Shown: positions 51,686 to 60,823 of the stretch, piece after piece
Numbering within the stretch: position 1 is the first letter of the stretch
How the letters are laid out: each line of letters begins with the position of its first letter
DNA from: Owenweeksia sp965229445
Lineage (GTDB): Bacteria; Bacteroidota; Bacteroidia; Flavobacteriales; Schleiferiaceae
DNA length: 64,000 nt
Assembly (NCBI GenBank): GCA_965229445.1
Contig: OZ245876.1
Location: forward strand, 62,001-126,000
Direction of reading: 5' to 3'
Made by a program: the position numbers and the translations under genes
The notes under the pieces: generated by a model
Told to the model about the DNA's origin: nothing
What the model saw: the letters and a program-made list of their open reading frames with translations, nothing else
Databases searched by the model: none

Positions 51686-52410
51686 TCAAGGCAGCTAAAA
51701 CATTTACTCAGCTTGAAGCCAATATCTATACCCGAGCCTGTATAGGAACCAAGGTATACCCTTTCGTCTGAGCTGTCCATACCATAAAGCTTCGCTACAG
51801 GATTAGCAGAATATAAATAGTTAAAATACAAGCTTAGGCCAGTGGTAGCATTTAACCAGGTGCGTATTTCCAGGCCGGTGTTTAATAGTAGGTTTTGTTT
51901 TTCTTTATGCAGAGCATACTGATCACCATAGTAGGTTCGCCTTCCCGGATCCAGATTAATATGCCATTCAGCCCCCAGGCTTCCCATAAGAATCCAACGC
52001 TCTCCTAACATATAATTATAAATCACTCCCGGCTTTAGATATATGCTGCGCCATCCAAATTCCCCTTTTATGTTCCCTTCCCAAAATCTGGTATTCATAT
52101 CAGTAGCTATAGAACCGGTGCTTCTCCTAAACCCTGTTTCTAGCAACACGCCAAAGCCATTTAACCTGAAAAGTTGGGCCTCTAATCCCCATTGATAGGT
52201 GTTGAGATCAAAAAGGGGGCGGTTGGAGGCATACTGACCGAGCGCATTTTCGGCTGGATCAGCAACCAGCACGCAGGCCCCGGCCTTGAAACCAATATTT
52301 AACAATCTACTACCTTGTGCTACTTCACCTGACCCATTCTCTTGAGCAGCTATCAAGTTGACCCACAGACAGAAAACACTCGCGGCTAAGAAATTAAAGC
52401 GATTCATCAT
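51682..52410 (-). CDS. Probable outer-membrane beta-barrel protein
   Basis: 242 residues with a signal peptide (FNFLAASVFCLWVNLIAAQ). The mature region has alternating amphipathic strands (FKAGACVLVADP, GVLLETGFRR, SIYLKPGVIYNYML, ILMGSLGAEWHINLDPG, TGLSLYFNYLYSANP, GSGIDIGFKLSKCF), consistent with an 8-strand barrel of the OmpA-like/OprF-like kind. No family is recognised. It is the only minus-strand gene in the paaA-paaY stretch, so it may be an insertion or an independent transcription unit. Confidence 0.6.
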   Translation of the reverse strand: MMNRFNFLAASVFCLWVNLIAAQENGSGEVAQGSRLLNIGFKAGACVLVADPAENALGQYASNRPLFDLNTYQWGLEAQLFRLNGFGVLLETGFRRSTGSIATDMNTRFWEGNIKGEFGWRSIYLKPGVIYNYMLGERWILMGSLGAEWHINLDPGRRTYYGDQYALHKEKQNLLLNTGLEIRTWLNATTGLSLYFNYLYSANPVAKLYGMDSSDERVYLGSYTGSGIDIGFKLSKCFSCLD

Positions 52411-52467
52411 GATTACCCAGCTAAATTTTCCATTACAACTTAATACTTTTGGACAAAACCAATTTCC

Positions 52468-53247
52468 ATGTCGGAGTTCATTTTAGTAAATAAGAAAGGT
52501 TCCGTTCTAGTGATTACCTTGAATAGAGCGGACAAATACAATTCATTTGTGCGGCCAATGGCGTTGTCGCTTCAGGAGGAATTGAAGAAAGCGAGTCTGG
52601 ATAAAGAGGTGAGAGCCGTTCTGATTACCGGTTCAGGAAAGGCATTCTGTGCCGGTCAGGATCTTCAGGAAGCCATAGATCCCGAGGGTCCGGAGTTAAG
52701 CAAAATCGTTTCAGAACACTATAATCCGATAATCACACAAATTAGAACCCTCCCCAAACCGGTGGTGATGGCCGTGAATGGTGTAGCCGCAGGTGCAGGA
52801 GCCAATATTGCCCTGGCGGGAGATGTGGTAATTGCCGCAGAGTCTGCCAGCTTTATTCAGGCATTTTCAAAGATTGGGCTGATTCCGGATAGCGGGGGCA
52901 CTTATATGCTTCCGCGACTGATCGGGATGCAAAGGGCATCAGCCTATATGATGTTGGGGGATAAGGTACCGGCAAGCGAAGCCCTGCAAATGGGGATGCT
53001 TTATAAGGTGGTAGGGGATAATGAACTTGAAGAGCAAGCTATGTCCATTGCTAACAAACTGGCAAATATGCCCACCAAGGCTTTGGCACTTACCAAGGCG
53101 CTCCTCAACACCAGCTTTGGCAACAACTTGCAGGAACAGCTCAAAGAGGAAGACCGTAATCAACACGCTGCCGGACAATCGCATGACTACCAGGAAGGCG
53201 TAGCCGCATTTTTGGAGAAACGCAAGCCGGTGTTTAAAGGGGAGTAG
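52468..53247 (+). CDS. paaG: 2-(1,2-epoxy-1,2-dihydrophenyl)acetyl-CoA isomerase
   Basis: 259 residues of the crotonase fold. The oxyanion hole is FCAGQDLQEAIDP (about 64-76) and VNGVAAGAGANIALAGD (about 106-122). The residue GLIPDSGGTYMLPRL (Asp about 136) is the PaaG-type aspartate, unlike the Glu of ordinary enoyl-CoA hydratases. It converts the ring epoxide to an oxepin. Start at ATG 52468. It is followed by a decayed four-helix-bundle copy and then paaH. Confidence 0.9.
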   Translation: MSEFILVNKKGSVLVITLNRADKYNSFVRPMALSLQEELKKASLDKEVRAVLITGSGKAFCAGQDLQEAIDPEGPELSKIVSEHYNPIITQIRTLPKPVVMAVNGVAAGAGANIALAGDVVIAAESASFIQAFSKIGLIPDSGGTYMLPRLIGMQRASAYMMLGDKVPASEALQMGMLYKVVGDNELEEQAMSIANKLANMPTKALALTKALLNTSFGNNLQEQLKEEDRNQHAAGQSHDYQEGVAAFLEKRKPVFKGE

Positions 53248-53277
53248 AGAATTGCTTTAAAATGGCGGCAATAGCTT

Positions 53278-53560
53278 GGGATTTTTGGCAGAACCCTCCC
53301 ACCTATTGAAAGATACAGACTGGCAGATCAAATGATTAGGTCCTTACCCTCAGTTACGAATCAGTTCCGTGAAGCTGCTGGGCGATTCTACTTTCAGGAG
53401 AGCATGCAAATGTGTAGAACTGTAAAACAGCTCACCAGATGAACTCCGTGATCATTGCTACGGATGAAGGATTAACCAGTGAAATAGAGTAAGAAGGCCT
53501 TAAAGCATGAAAGACCACCATCAGTAAGCTGATGAACGGCTATATTAGGCATCTCAAACT
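53278..53560 (+). pseudogene. Decayed four-helix-bundle gene (second copy in the paa cluster)
   Basis: From 53278 the frame reads IFGRTLPPIERYRLADQMIR then SLPSVTNQFREAAGRFYFQE and SMQMCRTVKQLTR before a stop (TGA 53440-53442). This matches the intact protein at 50771, for example RLADQ-IR and AEGIGRFHYQE. After the stop, other frames still spell family C-terminal pieces: DELRDHCYG, then DEGLTSEIE and ISKLMNGYIRHLK. In-frame stops and at least two frame changes mark it as a dead gene. It lies between paaG and paaH. Confidence 0.8.
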
Positions 53561-53607
53561 AATGAAGGTAAAGAAAGTAACCTCCTATAACCCATAACCC
53601 CAACTCT

Positions 53608-54765
53608 ATGACCATAGGAATAATAGGTGCCGGTGCCATGGGTGCTGGAATAGCACAGGTAGCGGCCCAGAATTCACACCCGGTGATTCTGATTGATGCT
53701 TATCCGGAAGCACTTGAAAGAGCAAAGGCTGGGCATGAGAAAATCATGGACAGACTAAGAACCAAAGGCAAAATCTCCGCTGAAAAGGCCACAAATACAT
53801 TAAAGCTTATTTCCTATAGTGAGGATTTACAGGAATTGGCACCCTGTGAGTTGATAATTGAGGCAGTAGTTGAAAAAGCAGAAGTAAAACAAAACATCTT
53901 TCAGCAGCTAGATGAAATTACCGGGCCTGAAGCAATTTTGGCCAGCAATACCTCGTCCTTATCTATTGCTAGTATTGGCGCATCGGTAAAAGAACCCTCC
54001 AGAGTGATAGGCATTCATTTTTTTAATCCTGCTCCGCTAATGCCTCTGGTAGAAATTATCCCCGCCGTCTTTACCTCCCCAGAAACGCTTAGTAAGGCTA
54101 GGAAGATCATAGACTCTTGGGGAAAAGTTACTGTTCAGGCGAAGGATACCCCAGGATTCATAGTAAATAGGGTAGCACGACCATTCTACGGTGAGGCCGT
54201 AAGAATTTATGAAGAAGGCTTTGCAGATCCCGCCACTATTGATTGGGCCATGACTGAACTGGGAGGGTTTCGCATGGGGCCATTCACCCTAATGGATTTT
54301 ATAGGCCATGATGTTAACTACGCGGTTACCGAAAGTGTGTTTGAAGCCTTTTATTATGATCCCCGATACCGTCCTAATTTTACTCAGAAGCGCTTAGTAG
54401 AAGCAGGTTGGTTGGGAAGAAAAACAGGCCAGGGCTTCTATTCCTATGAGGAAGGTGCCCAGAATCCGGCACCAAATACAGACCGGGAGCTAGGTGAAAA
54501 CATTTTGTGGAGGATCCTCGTGATGCTGATAAACGAAGCGGCAGACGCTTTGAACCTTGGTATTGCCAGTCGGGATGATATTGACCTCGCTATGACTAAA
54601 GGGGTCAACTACCCCAAAGGCTTACTGAAGTGGGCTGATGAAAAGGGCATTCAACGATGTGTGGACACCCTGGACAGACTTCAATTGGAATATGGCGAGG
54701 ATCGTTATCGTTGCTCCCCTCTATTGCGCAGAATGGCCAGGGAGGAGAAGCTTTTTTATCCCTGA
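53608..54765 (+). CDS. paaH: 3-hydroxyacyl-CoA dehydrogenase (3-hydroxyadipyl-CoA dehydrogenase)
   Basis: 385 residues. The Rossmann motif is IGIIGAGAMGAGIAQVAAQN (about 3-22), the active-site IGIHFFNPAPLMPLVEII (about 138-155) contains the catalytic His, and the C-terminal domain spans about 185-385 with GWLGRKTGQGFYSYEEG. E. coli PaaH is longer (about 475 aa); this is nearer the shorter form with one extra C-terminal domain. Assigned to the paa pathway by context. Confidence 0.87.
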   Translation: MTIGIIGAGAMGAGIAQVAAQNSHPVILIDAYPEALERAKAGHEKIMDRLRTKGKISAEKATNTLKLISYSEDLQELAPCELIIEAVVEKAEVKQNIFQQLDEITGPEAILASNTSSLSIASIGASVKEPSRVIGIHFFNPAPLMPLVEIIPAVFTSPETLSKARKIIDSWGKVTVQAKDTPGFIVNRVARPFYGEAVRIYEEGFADPATIDWAMTELGGFRMGPFTLMDFIGHDVNYAVTESVFEAFYYDPRYRPNFTQKRLVEAGWLGRKTGQGFYSYEEGAQNPAPNTDRELGENILWRILVMLINEAADALNLGIASRDDIDLAMTKGVNYPKGLLKWADEKGIQRCVDTLDRLQLEYGEDRYRCSPLLRRMAREEKLFYP

Positions 54766-54840
54766 ATAGAGGAGGGAGTTCATCAGAAAGTCCGCTCATA
54801 AAATTTTATCTTGCGTCAGCAATAAATAGCACAAGTAAAA

Positions 54841-56310
54841 ATGTACAGCACTCTTATCGCCCATCAGTGGAAAAAGGCGCTCAGATCAAAGTATTTTAGT
54901 CAGGGTTGGGGCGTTAAGATTTTGATAGGTTTCCTGATTCTGTACTTCGGTGCATCATTTCTGCTTCTGGGAATTTTCATGCCCGAACTACTGAGAGAAA
55001 CCCACCCTGATGCCAAGCTGGTGACACCAATTCTAAGTAGCCTCTTATTGTATTATCTGCTGGTGGATCTTGCCATGCGCTTCTTCTTGCAAGATCTGAA
55101 TGTTCTGAGTGTTCAGCATTATTTGTTACATCCTATCAAGAAACCGAAAGTCATCAACTTCTTGTTGGCCAGTAGTGTATTCAACATTTTTAACTTGTTT
55201 CCGCTAGTTATTGTAGTGCCGTTTATGATACGTGGTGTGAGACCTGAATTCGGCACCGCAACATCAGTCTTTTGGCTGCTTAGTGTATTGTGTCTGATTC
55301 TATTTAGCCATTTCCTAGCCATTTATGTTAAACGGGTAGTGGCGGTTAAGCAAAGTGCTTTTTTTGTATTCGTGGTCTTGCTGGCGCTGCTGTTTATCGG
55401 TGATGCTATAGAGTGGTATTCTCTTCAGGATATTTCTGGAAGGCTATTCTTATATATTACCGAGCTCTGGTTTGTTATGATACCCCTGGCTTTGGCAGCC
55501 AGCCTGTATGCCCTAAATTTTGCCTTTCTGAAAAATATGGCCTACATCGATAGGTGGACTAGTCACCGCAAGGAGGCGAATAGTCAGAATTTTAGTTTTC
55601 TTGAGTCGAGAGGCGCAGTAGGTACTATGATGGCCAATGAATTGAAGTTGATCATGCGAAATAAACGCACTAAGAGCGTGGTGTGGATCACCTTGCTTTT
55701 TAGTGCCTATGGTTTGTTGTTCTACACCAATCCAGAACAATATGGCATGGGCTGGTTGATGTTTGTTGGTATTTTTATGACGGGGATATTCATGATTAAC
55801 TATGGCCAGTTTATGGTGGGTTGGGAAAGTGCCTATTTTGATGGTATCCTGACGCGTGCCTACCCTATGGAAGCCTTCTTTAGAGCCAAGTTCTGGCTAC
55901 TGATAAGCAGTAGTGTAATCACCTATATTATCTCTCTGGCGTATATCTATTTTACTATAGATGCGCTATGGATAAACACGGCGGCATTCCTGTTTAATAT
56001 TGGGTTTAATTCTTTCATACTCCTCTTTGCCAGCACGTACCAAAAGAAGCGGATTGATCTAACCAGAGGTTCTGCCTTTAACTATCAGGGCACTAGCGCA
56101 GTTCAGTTTATTATAGTATTACCACTTATGCTACTTCCAATTCTCATTTTTCAGGCATTCAACCTTCTGGGGCAACCATATTACGGATTAATTGCACTAG
56201 GCGGCATAGGTCTGGTGAGCCTTGCTTTTAGTAAAATATGGTTTCGTGAGATCATTAAGAATTTTAATGAAAAGAAATACCGAAATGCAGCAGGTTTTCG
56301 GGAAGCCTAG
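54841..56310 (+). CDS. DUF5687 family membrane protein, probable ABC-2 type permease
   Basis: 489 residues with about ten to eleven hydrophobic segments. The N-terminus (LIAHQWKKALRSKYFSQGW) is the DUF5687 start. The middle has a charged cytoplasmic loop RWTSHRKEANSQNFSFLESR (about 238-257) and a membrane stretch around VVWITLLFSAYGLLFYT. In Bacteroidota these genes usually pair with an ABC ATPase, as here two genes downstream. The exported or imported substrate is unknown. It begins 75 bases after paaH and interrupts the paa run. Confidence 0.82.
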   Translation: MYSTLIAHQWKKALRSKYFSQGWGVKILIGFLILYFGASFLLLGIFMPELLRETHPDAKLVTPILSSLLLYYLLVDLAMRFFLQDLNVLSVQHYLLHPIKKPKVINFLLASSVFNIFNLFPLVIVVPFMIRGVRPEFGTATSVFWLLSVLCLILFSHFLAIYVKRVVAVKQSAFFVFVVLLALLFIGDAIEWYSLQDISGRLFLYITELWFVMIPLALAASLYALNFAFLKNMAYIDRWTSHRKEANSQNFSFLESRGAVGTMMANELKLIMRNKRTKSVVWITLLFSAYGLLFYTNPEQYGMGWLMFVGIFMTGIFMINYGQFMVGWESAYFDGILTRAYPMEAFFRAKFWLLISSSVITYIISLAYIYFTIDALWINTAAFLFNIGFNSFILLFASTYQKKRIDLTRGSAFNYQGTSAVQFIIVLPLMLLPILIFQAFNLLGQPYYGLIALGGIGLVSLAFSKIWFREIIKNFNEKKYRNAAGFREA

Positions 56311-57277
56311 CCGCGGATATTTACTGGCTCTTCTATTTCTGATCCAGATCAGTGTCTCAGGGCAAGCTGAAGGTGCATGGTTCTCCAAGGAAGCCATAAC
56401 TGATTTAACCAACACGCCCATTTACCCGCGATTGGTGGAGGGAGCACCGGACGGAAGCAGGTGGAATAGCGAGTATGCCTATTTGGATAGCATCGAGATG
56501 TTTCGCATCCAATATTTAAGTGATGGCATTCGAGTGAATGGTCTTCTAGTTCAACCTCGAGAGCCTGGAATCTACCCATGCATAATTTATAATCGGGGGG
56601 GTAACCGGGATTTTGGAGCCTTGAAGGTCTATCATGCGGTTAGCCTTATGGGGAAAATAGCTAGTGAAGGCTTTATTGTTATTGCCAGCAATTACCGTGG
56701 CAATGGTGGAGGTGAGGGACAAGAAGAATTTGGTGGATCAGATGTGAATGATGTATTACAGCTGATTAATGTGCTGGGGGAACTTGAAAAAGCCGACACA
56801 GCCAGAATAGGTATGATGGGTTGGAGTAGGGGTGGTATGATGACTTATCTGGCTTTAGCACACACCCACAAAATAAAGGCAGCCGCAGTAGGCGGGGCAC
56901 TGGCAGATCTTACTACTGGTGACCGGCCGGAATTGGAGGAGAAAGTTTATCGGGAACTTATTCCGGCTTATGAGACGAACAGAGACTCGGTATTAAAAAT
57001 TCGTTCCGCGGTTTTTTGGCCGGAAAAGCTTCCTAAGACGACACCAATTCTTATAATGCACGGCAATGCGGACTGGAGGGTGAAATCAACCCAATCTTTG
57101 AGGCTTGCTATGGCTTTGGACAGAGAGCGGGTGCCTTATCGTTTGATCATATTTGAGGGTGCAGATCATGGAATTTCAGAATTCCGTGACGAGGTGACAG
57201 CCCAGGCTATTAAATGGTTTCATCGTTATCTGATTAATGACGAAGAACCGCCAGACATGGAATATCACGGAAGATAA
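56285..57277 (+). CDS. Secreted S9-type alpha/beta hydrolase (prolyl oligopeptidase-like)
   Basis: 330 residues from ATG 56285 with a signal peptide ending VSGQ; ATG 56267 is the alternative. It overlaps the DUF5687 gene. The triad is readable: Ser in MMGWSRGGMMTYLAL (about 185), Asp in HGNADWRVKSTQSLRLA (about 262), His in GADHGISEF (about 298). Only the catalytic domain is present, without the beta-propeller of full prolyl oligopeptidases. Probably an extracytoplasmic peptidase or esterase co-expressed with the ABC module. Confidence 0.83.
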   Translation: MQQVFGKPSRGYLLALLFLIQISVSGQAEGAWFSKEAITDLTNTPIYPRLVEGAPDGSRWNSEYAYLDSIEMFRIQYLSDGIRVNGLLVQPREPGIYPCIIYNRGGNRDFGALKVYHAVSLMGKIASEGFIVIASNYRGNGGGEGQEEFGGSDVNDVLQLINVLGELEKADTARIGMMGWSRGGMMTYLALAHTHKIKAAAVGGALADLTTGDRPELEEKVYRELIPAYETNRDSVLKIRSAVFWPEKLPKTTPILIMHGNADWRVKSTQSLRLAMALDRERVPYRLIIFEGADHGISEFRDEVTAQAIKWFHRYLINDEEPPDMEYHGR

Positions 57278-57296
57278 ATCAAGGAAAATACTGCAT

Positions 57297-58058
57297 ATGA
57301 TTATTGATATTAAAGATCTTACCAAATCGTATAATGGAGAAACTGTTCTGAATATTTCTTCATTGGCCGTAGAGAATGCCAAGTCCTTTGGGCTGGTAGG
57401 AAATAATGGGGCAGGTAAAACCACCCTGTTTCGCTGTTTGTTGGATTTGATACAACCAGATAGTGGCAGCGTGTCCATTAATGGATTGGCGGTTTCTAGC
57501 TCAGAAGACTGGAAAAATATCACAGGAAGCTTTCTGGATGAAGGATTCTTAATTGATTACCTCACACCGGACGAGTACTTTAAGTTTATTGCTGGTTTAC
57601 ATGGATGGGACGATGAAATGTTGGACGGCTTTTTAGATCAGTTTGACGATCTGTTTAAGGGAGAAGTGAGAGGACGTAAAAAGTATATCCGGGATCTCTC
57701 TAAGGGAAACCAAAAGAAAACGGGCATAGTAGGAGCCTTAATAGGAAATCCTAAAATCCTGGTTCTGGATGAGCCATTTGCCAACCTGGATCCATCCACC
57801 CAGTACCAGTTGAGAGATATGCTTAAAAAACTGGACGAGGAAACAGATATAACCATGCTTATTTCCAGTCATGATTTGGTTCACGTTACTGAATTCTGCC
57901 AAAGAATTGTGATTCTTGATCACGGACAGGTGGTCAAGGATATTCAAACGACATCTGAAACCTTACATGAGTTGGAGAATTTCTTTGTCAACAAAGTAAG
58001 ATCCACGGTCTCCACCCAAGATGAGGATTCTGCTACCACTCCATCGGTTACCGATTAG
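57297..58058 (+). CDS. ABC transporter ATP-binding protein
   Basis: 253 residues; start ATG 57297 because the longer frame would overlap the hydrolase. Walker A is GNNGAGKTTLF (about 39-49), the signature LSKGNQKKTG (about 138), Walker B ILVLDEP (about 158) and the switch His in ISSHDL (about 190). It pairs with the DUF5687 permease two genes upstream, forming an ABC-2-type exporter or similar. The C-terminal tail (about 230-253) is Ser/Thr/Asp-rich and disordered. Confidence 0.9.
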   Translation: MIIDIKDLTKSYNGETVLNISSLAVENAKSFGLVGNNGAGKTTLFRCLLDLIQPDSGSVSINGLAVSSSEDWKNITGSFLDEGFLIDYLTPDEYFKFIAGLHGWDDEMLDGFLDQFDDLFKGEVRGRKKYIRDLSKGNQKKTGIVGALIGNPKILVLDEPFANLDPSTQYQLRDMLKKLDEETDITMLISSHDLVHVTEFCQRIVILDHGQVVKDIQTTSETLHELENFFVNKVRSTVSTQDEDSATTPSVTD

Positions 58059-58085
58059 ACGCTGGCAATTCCGTAATTTTGTGAC

Positions 58086-58583
58086 ATGACAAAACACCCT
58101 AGTAGAGACTTTATTGCCGAGGCTATCGCTGACTACGAGGCATTGGCTTCTAAAGAACGGTCACAACTATTGCTGAGTATTTTGGACGACCAACCCTATT
58201 TAATGGGCTTTATTACTAATCTTTCAGACGACTTCAGTGACAGTGCTCATGCATCGCTCGTAGAATCGGTGGTTATTCTCATTAATGCCTTTATTTCTGC
58301 AGGAATCCCCGTGGGGGTAATCCCACAAGCGATCATAGATGAAGTGATTGAAGAGAAGGTTGAAGAGTATGAAAGCAAAGCCATAGATAAGGATGAGCAG
58401 GTATTGAGCGATAGCCCCCTGGTTTTTGAGGACCTGCGAAATCGTGCCTTGTTTCATTCCGATGTACCAAGGAATGATCAACTCATGGCTCACAACTTTG
58501 AGTTGGTTTTAAATACCATAGTGTCAACTGTGGAGAGAAGTGTTTCTGCGGAGATAAATTCTAAGCCTTCCGGAAATCCATGA
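58086..58583 (+). CDS. Conserved hypothetical protein in the paa/ABC run
   Basis: 165 residues, acidic, largely helical. An N-terminal helix FIAEAIADYEALASKERSQL is followed by a hydrophobic but not clearly transmembrane stretch (ASLVESVVILINAFISAGIP, about 56-75) and VIDEVIEEKVEEYESKAID-type charged helix. No domain, signal peptide or catalytic motif recognised. It overlaps paaI by 4 bases, implying co-translation. Confidence 0.6.
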   Translation: MTKHPSRDFIAEAIADYEALASKERSQLLLSILDDQPYLMGFITNLSDDFSDSAHASLVESVVILINAFISAGIPVGVIPQAIIDEVIEEKVEEYESKAIDKDEQVLSDSPLVFEDLRNRALFHSDVPRNDQLMAHNFELVLNTIVSTVERSVSAEINSKPSGNP

Positions 58584-58990
58584 ACCCTTCAGAAATTATT
58601 GATAAGATGTATGAGCACGATCCCTTCAGTTTGTGGTTGGGTATTGAGCGGGTAGAAGAAGGAGCAGGGTTTTGTACCTTGAAGATGAAGGTGAGAAAGG
58701 AAATGTCTAATGGCTTCTCCATCGCTCATGGTGGTATTTGTTATTCGCTGGCAGATAGCGCTCTGGCTTTTGCAAGCAATGCCCATGGCAAGCAGGCGAT
58801 GAGTATAGAAACTTCAATCTCTCACCTTAAACCGGTTAAAGTAGGAGACGAGTTGATGGCAGAGGCAAAGGAGATAAATCTAACCAGGCGAACCGGTATT
58901 TATGACATTAGAATTAGTAACCAGAGAGGTGAACTGGTAGCCGCCTTTAAAGGCACTGTGTATCGCACCGAGAAGACCTGGCAACCTTAA
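58580..58990 (+). CDS. paaI: Hydroxyphenylacetyl-CoA thioesterase, hotdog fold
   Basis: 136 residues. The catalytic strand is SIAHGGICYSLADSALAFAS (about 49-68), with Gly-Gly and Asp of the PaaI family, and MSIETSISHLKPVKVGDELM follows. It hydrolyses stalled phenylacetyl- or ring-modified CoA thioesters, relieving CoA sequestration. Overlaps the hypothetical gene by 4 bases and is followed 9 bases later by paaJ. Confidence 0.9.
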   Translation: MNPSEIIDKMYEHDPFSLWLGIERVEEGAGFCTLKMKVRKEMSNGFSIAHGGICYSLADSALAFASNAHGKQAMSIETSISHLKPVKVGDELMAEAKEINLTRRTGIYDIRISNQRGELVAAFKGTVYRTEKTWQP

Positions 58991-58999
58991 AATAAGAGA

Positions 59000-60208
59000 A
59001 TGAGCGAAGCATATATAGTTGATGGAATTCGTACCCCAATAGGAAACTTTATGGGCACCCTGGCCTCTGTTCGTACAGATGACCTGGCGGCGCATGTCAT
59101 CAGAGAGTTGGTAGAACGAAACCCCGGGTTAGACCAGGAACAAATCGCCGATGTGATTATGGGATGTGCCAATCAGGCCGGAGAAGATAATCGCAATGTA
59201 TCGCGGATGGCCCTCCTTCTGGCTGGACTGCCATATAGTGTTCCCGGTGAGACGGTTAATAGATTGTGCGCATCAGGGATGAGCGCGGCTGCTCATGCGA
59301 TGCGGGCCATAAAAAACGGTGATGGCGATGTTTTCATTGCTGGGGGAGTGGAAAATATGACCCGCGGACCCTATGTGATGAGCAAACCTACCCGGGCTTA
59401 CGGTACGGATTCAAAGATGTATGATTCGAGTTTTGGGTGGCGATTTGTTAATCCAAAAATGTTTAAACGCTATGGTACAGACGCCATGGGTGAGACGGCC
59501 GAGAACCTGGTGGACCTTTATGAGATTAGTCGCGAAGACCAGGATAAATTTGCCTATTGGTCTCAAATGAAAGCTACTGCGGCCCAAGAAGGTGGCCGGC
59601 TGGCGAAGGAAATCGCACCGGTGCAAATTGAGCGTAGAAAACAAGACCCTTTAATATTTGATCAGGATGAGTTTATTAAGCCAACAACCAGCCTGGAAAT
59701 ATTGGCCAAATTACGACCGGCTTTTAGAAAGGAGGGAGGCTCGGTCACCGCGGGAAACGCATCAGGTCTTAATGATGGAGCTGCAGCCTTACTCATCGCA
59801 TCGGAAACGGGCATTAGTCAGAATCAACTCAAACCTTTAGCCAGAGTAGTATCTATGGGTGTGGCCGGAGTAGAACCCAGAATAATGGGAATAGGGCCGG
59901 TCTTTGCCTCAGAAAAGGCTTTGGCCAAAGCGGGTCTTACACTGGCTGATATGGATATTATTGAATTAAATGAAGCTTTTTCGGCGCAGGTTTTAGCCTG
60001 CACCAGAAAAATGGGTTTGGCCGATGATGATCCTCGCATCAATCCCAATGGTGGAGCGGTGGCGATGGGTCACCCCTTGGGGATGAGCGGCGCCAGGTTG
60101 CTGCAAACGGCGGCCATTCAGCTGCAGGAAACCAACCAGCGCTATGCACTTTGCACCATGTGTATAGGTGTGGGGCAGGGATATGCTGTGGTGCTTGAGA
60201 AAGCCTAG
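59000..60208 (+). CDS. paaJ: 3-oxoadipyl-CoA/3-oxo-5,6-dehydrosuberyl-CoA thiolase
   Basis: 402 residues. The nucleophilic Cys lies in NRLCASGMSAAAHAMRAI (about residue 90), the catalytic His in GGAVAMGHPLGMSGARLLQ (about 358) and the second Cys in CTMCIGVGQGYAVV (about 390). NEAFSAQVLACTRKMG is the thiolase signature near 325. It performs the last thiolytic steps of phenylacetate breakdown, releasing acetyl-CoA and succinyl-CoA. The paaJ assignment over a generic thiolase rests on neighbours. Confidence 0.9.
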   Translation: MSEAYIVDGIRTPIGNFMGTLASVRTDDLAAHVIRELVERNPGLDQEQIADVIMGCANQAGEDNRNVSRMALLLAGLPYSVPGETVNRLCASGMSAAAHAMRAIKNGDGDVFIAGGVENMTRGPYVMSKPTRAYGTDSKMYDSSFGWRFVNPKMFKRYGTDAMGETAENLVDLYEISREDQDKFAYWSQMKATAAQEGGRLAKEIAPVQIERRKQDPLIFDQDEFIKPTTSLEILAKLRPAFRKEGGSVTAGNASGLNDGAAALLIASETGISQNQLKPLARVVSMGVAGVEPRIMGIGPVFASEKALAKAGLTLADMDIIELNEAFSAQVLACTRKMGLADDDPRINPNGGAVAMGHPLGMSGARLLQTAAIQLQETNQRYALCTMCIGVGQGYAVVLEKA

Positions 60209-60216
60209 TTTATATT

Positions 60217-60822
60217 ATGGCCAAGTATCGAAATATAGATCAGTACATCAAAGCACATCAACATAGCTTTGCACATCCAATTCTTACAGAACTCAGGAGG
60301 CTGATCAATGATACTCTACCAGTAATAGAAGAGAATATTAAATGGGGTGCTCCGTCTTTTGAATACAATGGCCTAATGCTTGGTATGGTGGCATTTAAGG
60401 AGTTTGTGGCCCTCTGGTTCCACTGGGGAGCAGAACTCAACGATCCCACATCCTTACTTTGCGCATCTTCCGAAGAAACTAAAACCATGAGAAAGGTGGT
60501 GATTCAGGATTTGGATCAGATTGACCTTAAGGCTTTGAAGCTTCTCCTGATCGAAGCCTGGGAATTTAATCATAGCGAAGCCCCAAAACCAATCCGAAGA
60601 CGTGACCCCCAGGCGCTTCATTCCCCGCTGCTTGCCAAAGCCTTGAAGGAAAACACTAAACTGCAGATTGCATTTGATGCCTTACCTCCTTTTAAACGCA
60701 AAGAGTATGTGGCATATATCATGAGCGCCAAGCGGGAAACTACCAAGGAAAACAGACTTAACAAGTCTGTGAAATTGATCCTGGCGGGCATCGGCTTAAA
60801 TGATAAGTATAGAAAGTCTTGA
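60217..60822 (+). CDS. YdeI/DUF1801 family protein
   Basis: 201 residues. The N-terminal DUF1801 domain reads RRLINDTLPVIEENIKWGAP (about 28-47) followed by LGMVAFKEFVALWFHWG; the C-terminal OmdA-like segment is ALPPFKRKEYVAYIMSAKRE then TTKENRLNKSVKLI (about 148-182). Members are linked in the literature to bacteriocin or osmotic protection, but the function is not settled. It is squeezed between paaJ and paaY with 8-base and 1-base gaps, so it is probably co-transcribed; a role in phenylacetate breakdown is not implied. Confidence 0.85.
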   Translation: MAKYRNIDQYIKAHQHSFAHPILTELRRLINDTLPVIEENIKWGAPSFEYNGLMLGMVAFKEFVALWFHWGAELNDPTSLLCASSEETKTMRKVVIQDLDQIDLKALKLLLIEAWEFNHSEAPKPIRRRDPQALHSPLLAKALKENTKLQIAFDALPPFKRKEYVAYIMSAKRETTKENRLNKSVKLILAGIGLNDKYRKS

Positions 60823-60823
60823 C

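Noticed and set aside
50771..53560. A diversity-generating retroelement, suggested by the bAvd-like four-helix-bundle gene
   Set aside because: No reverse transcriptase and no template/variable repeat pair were seen in the window.
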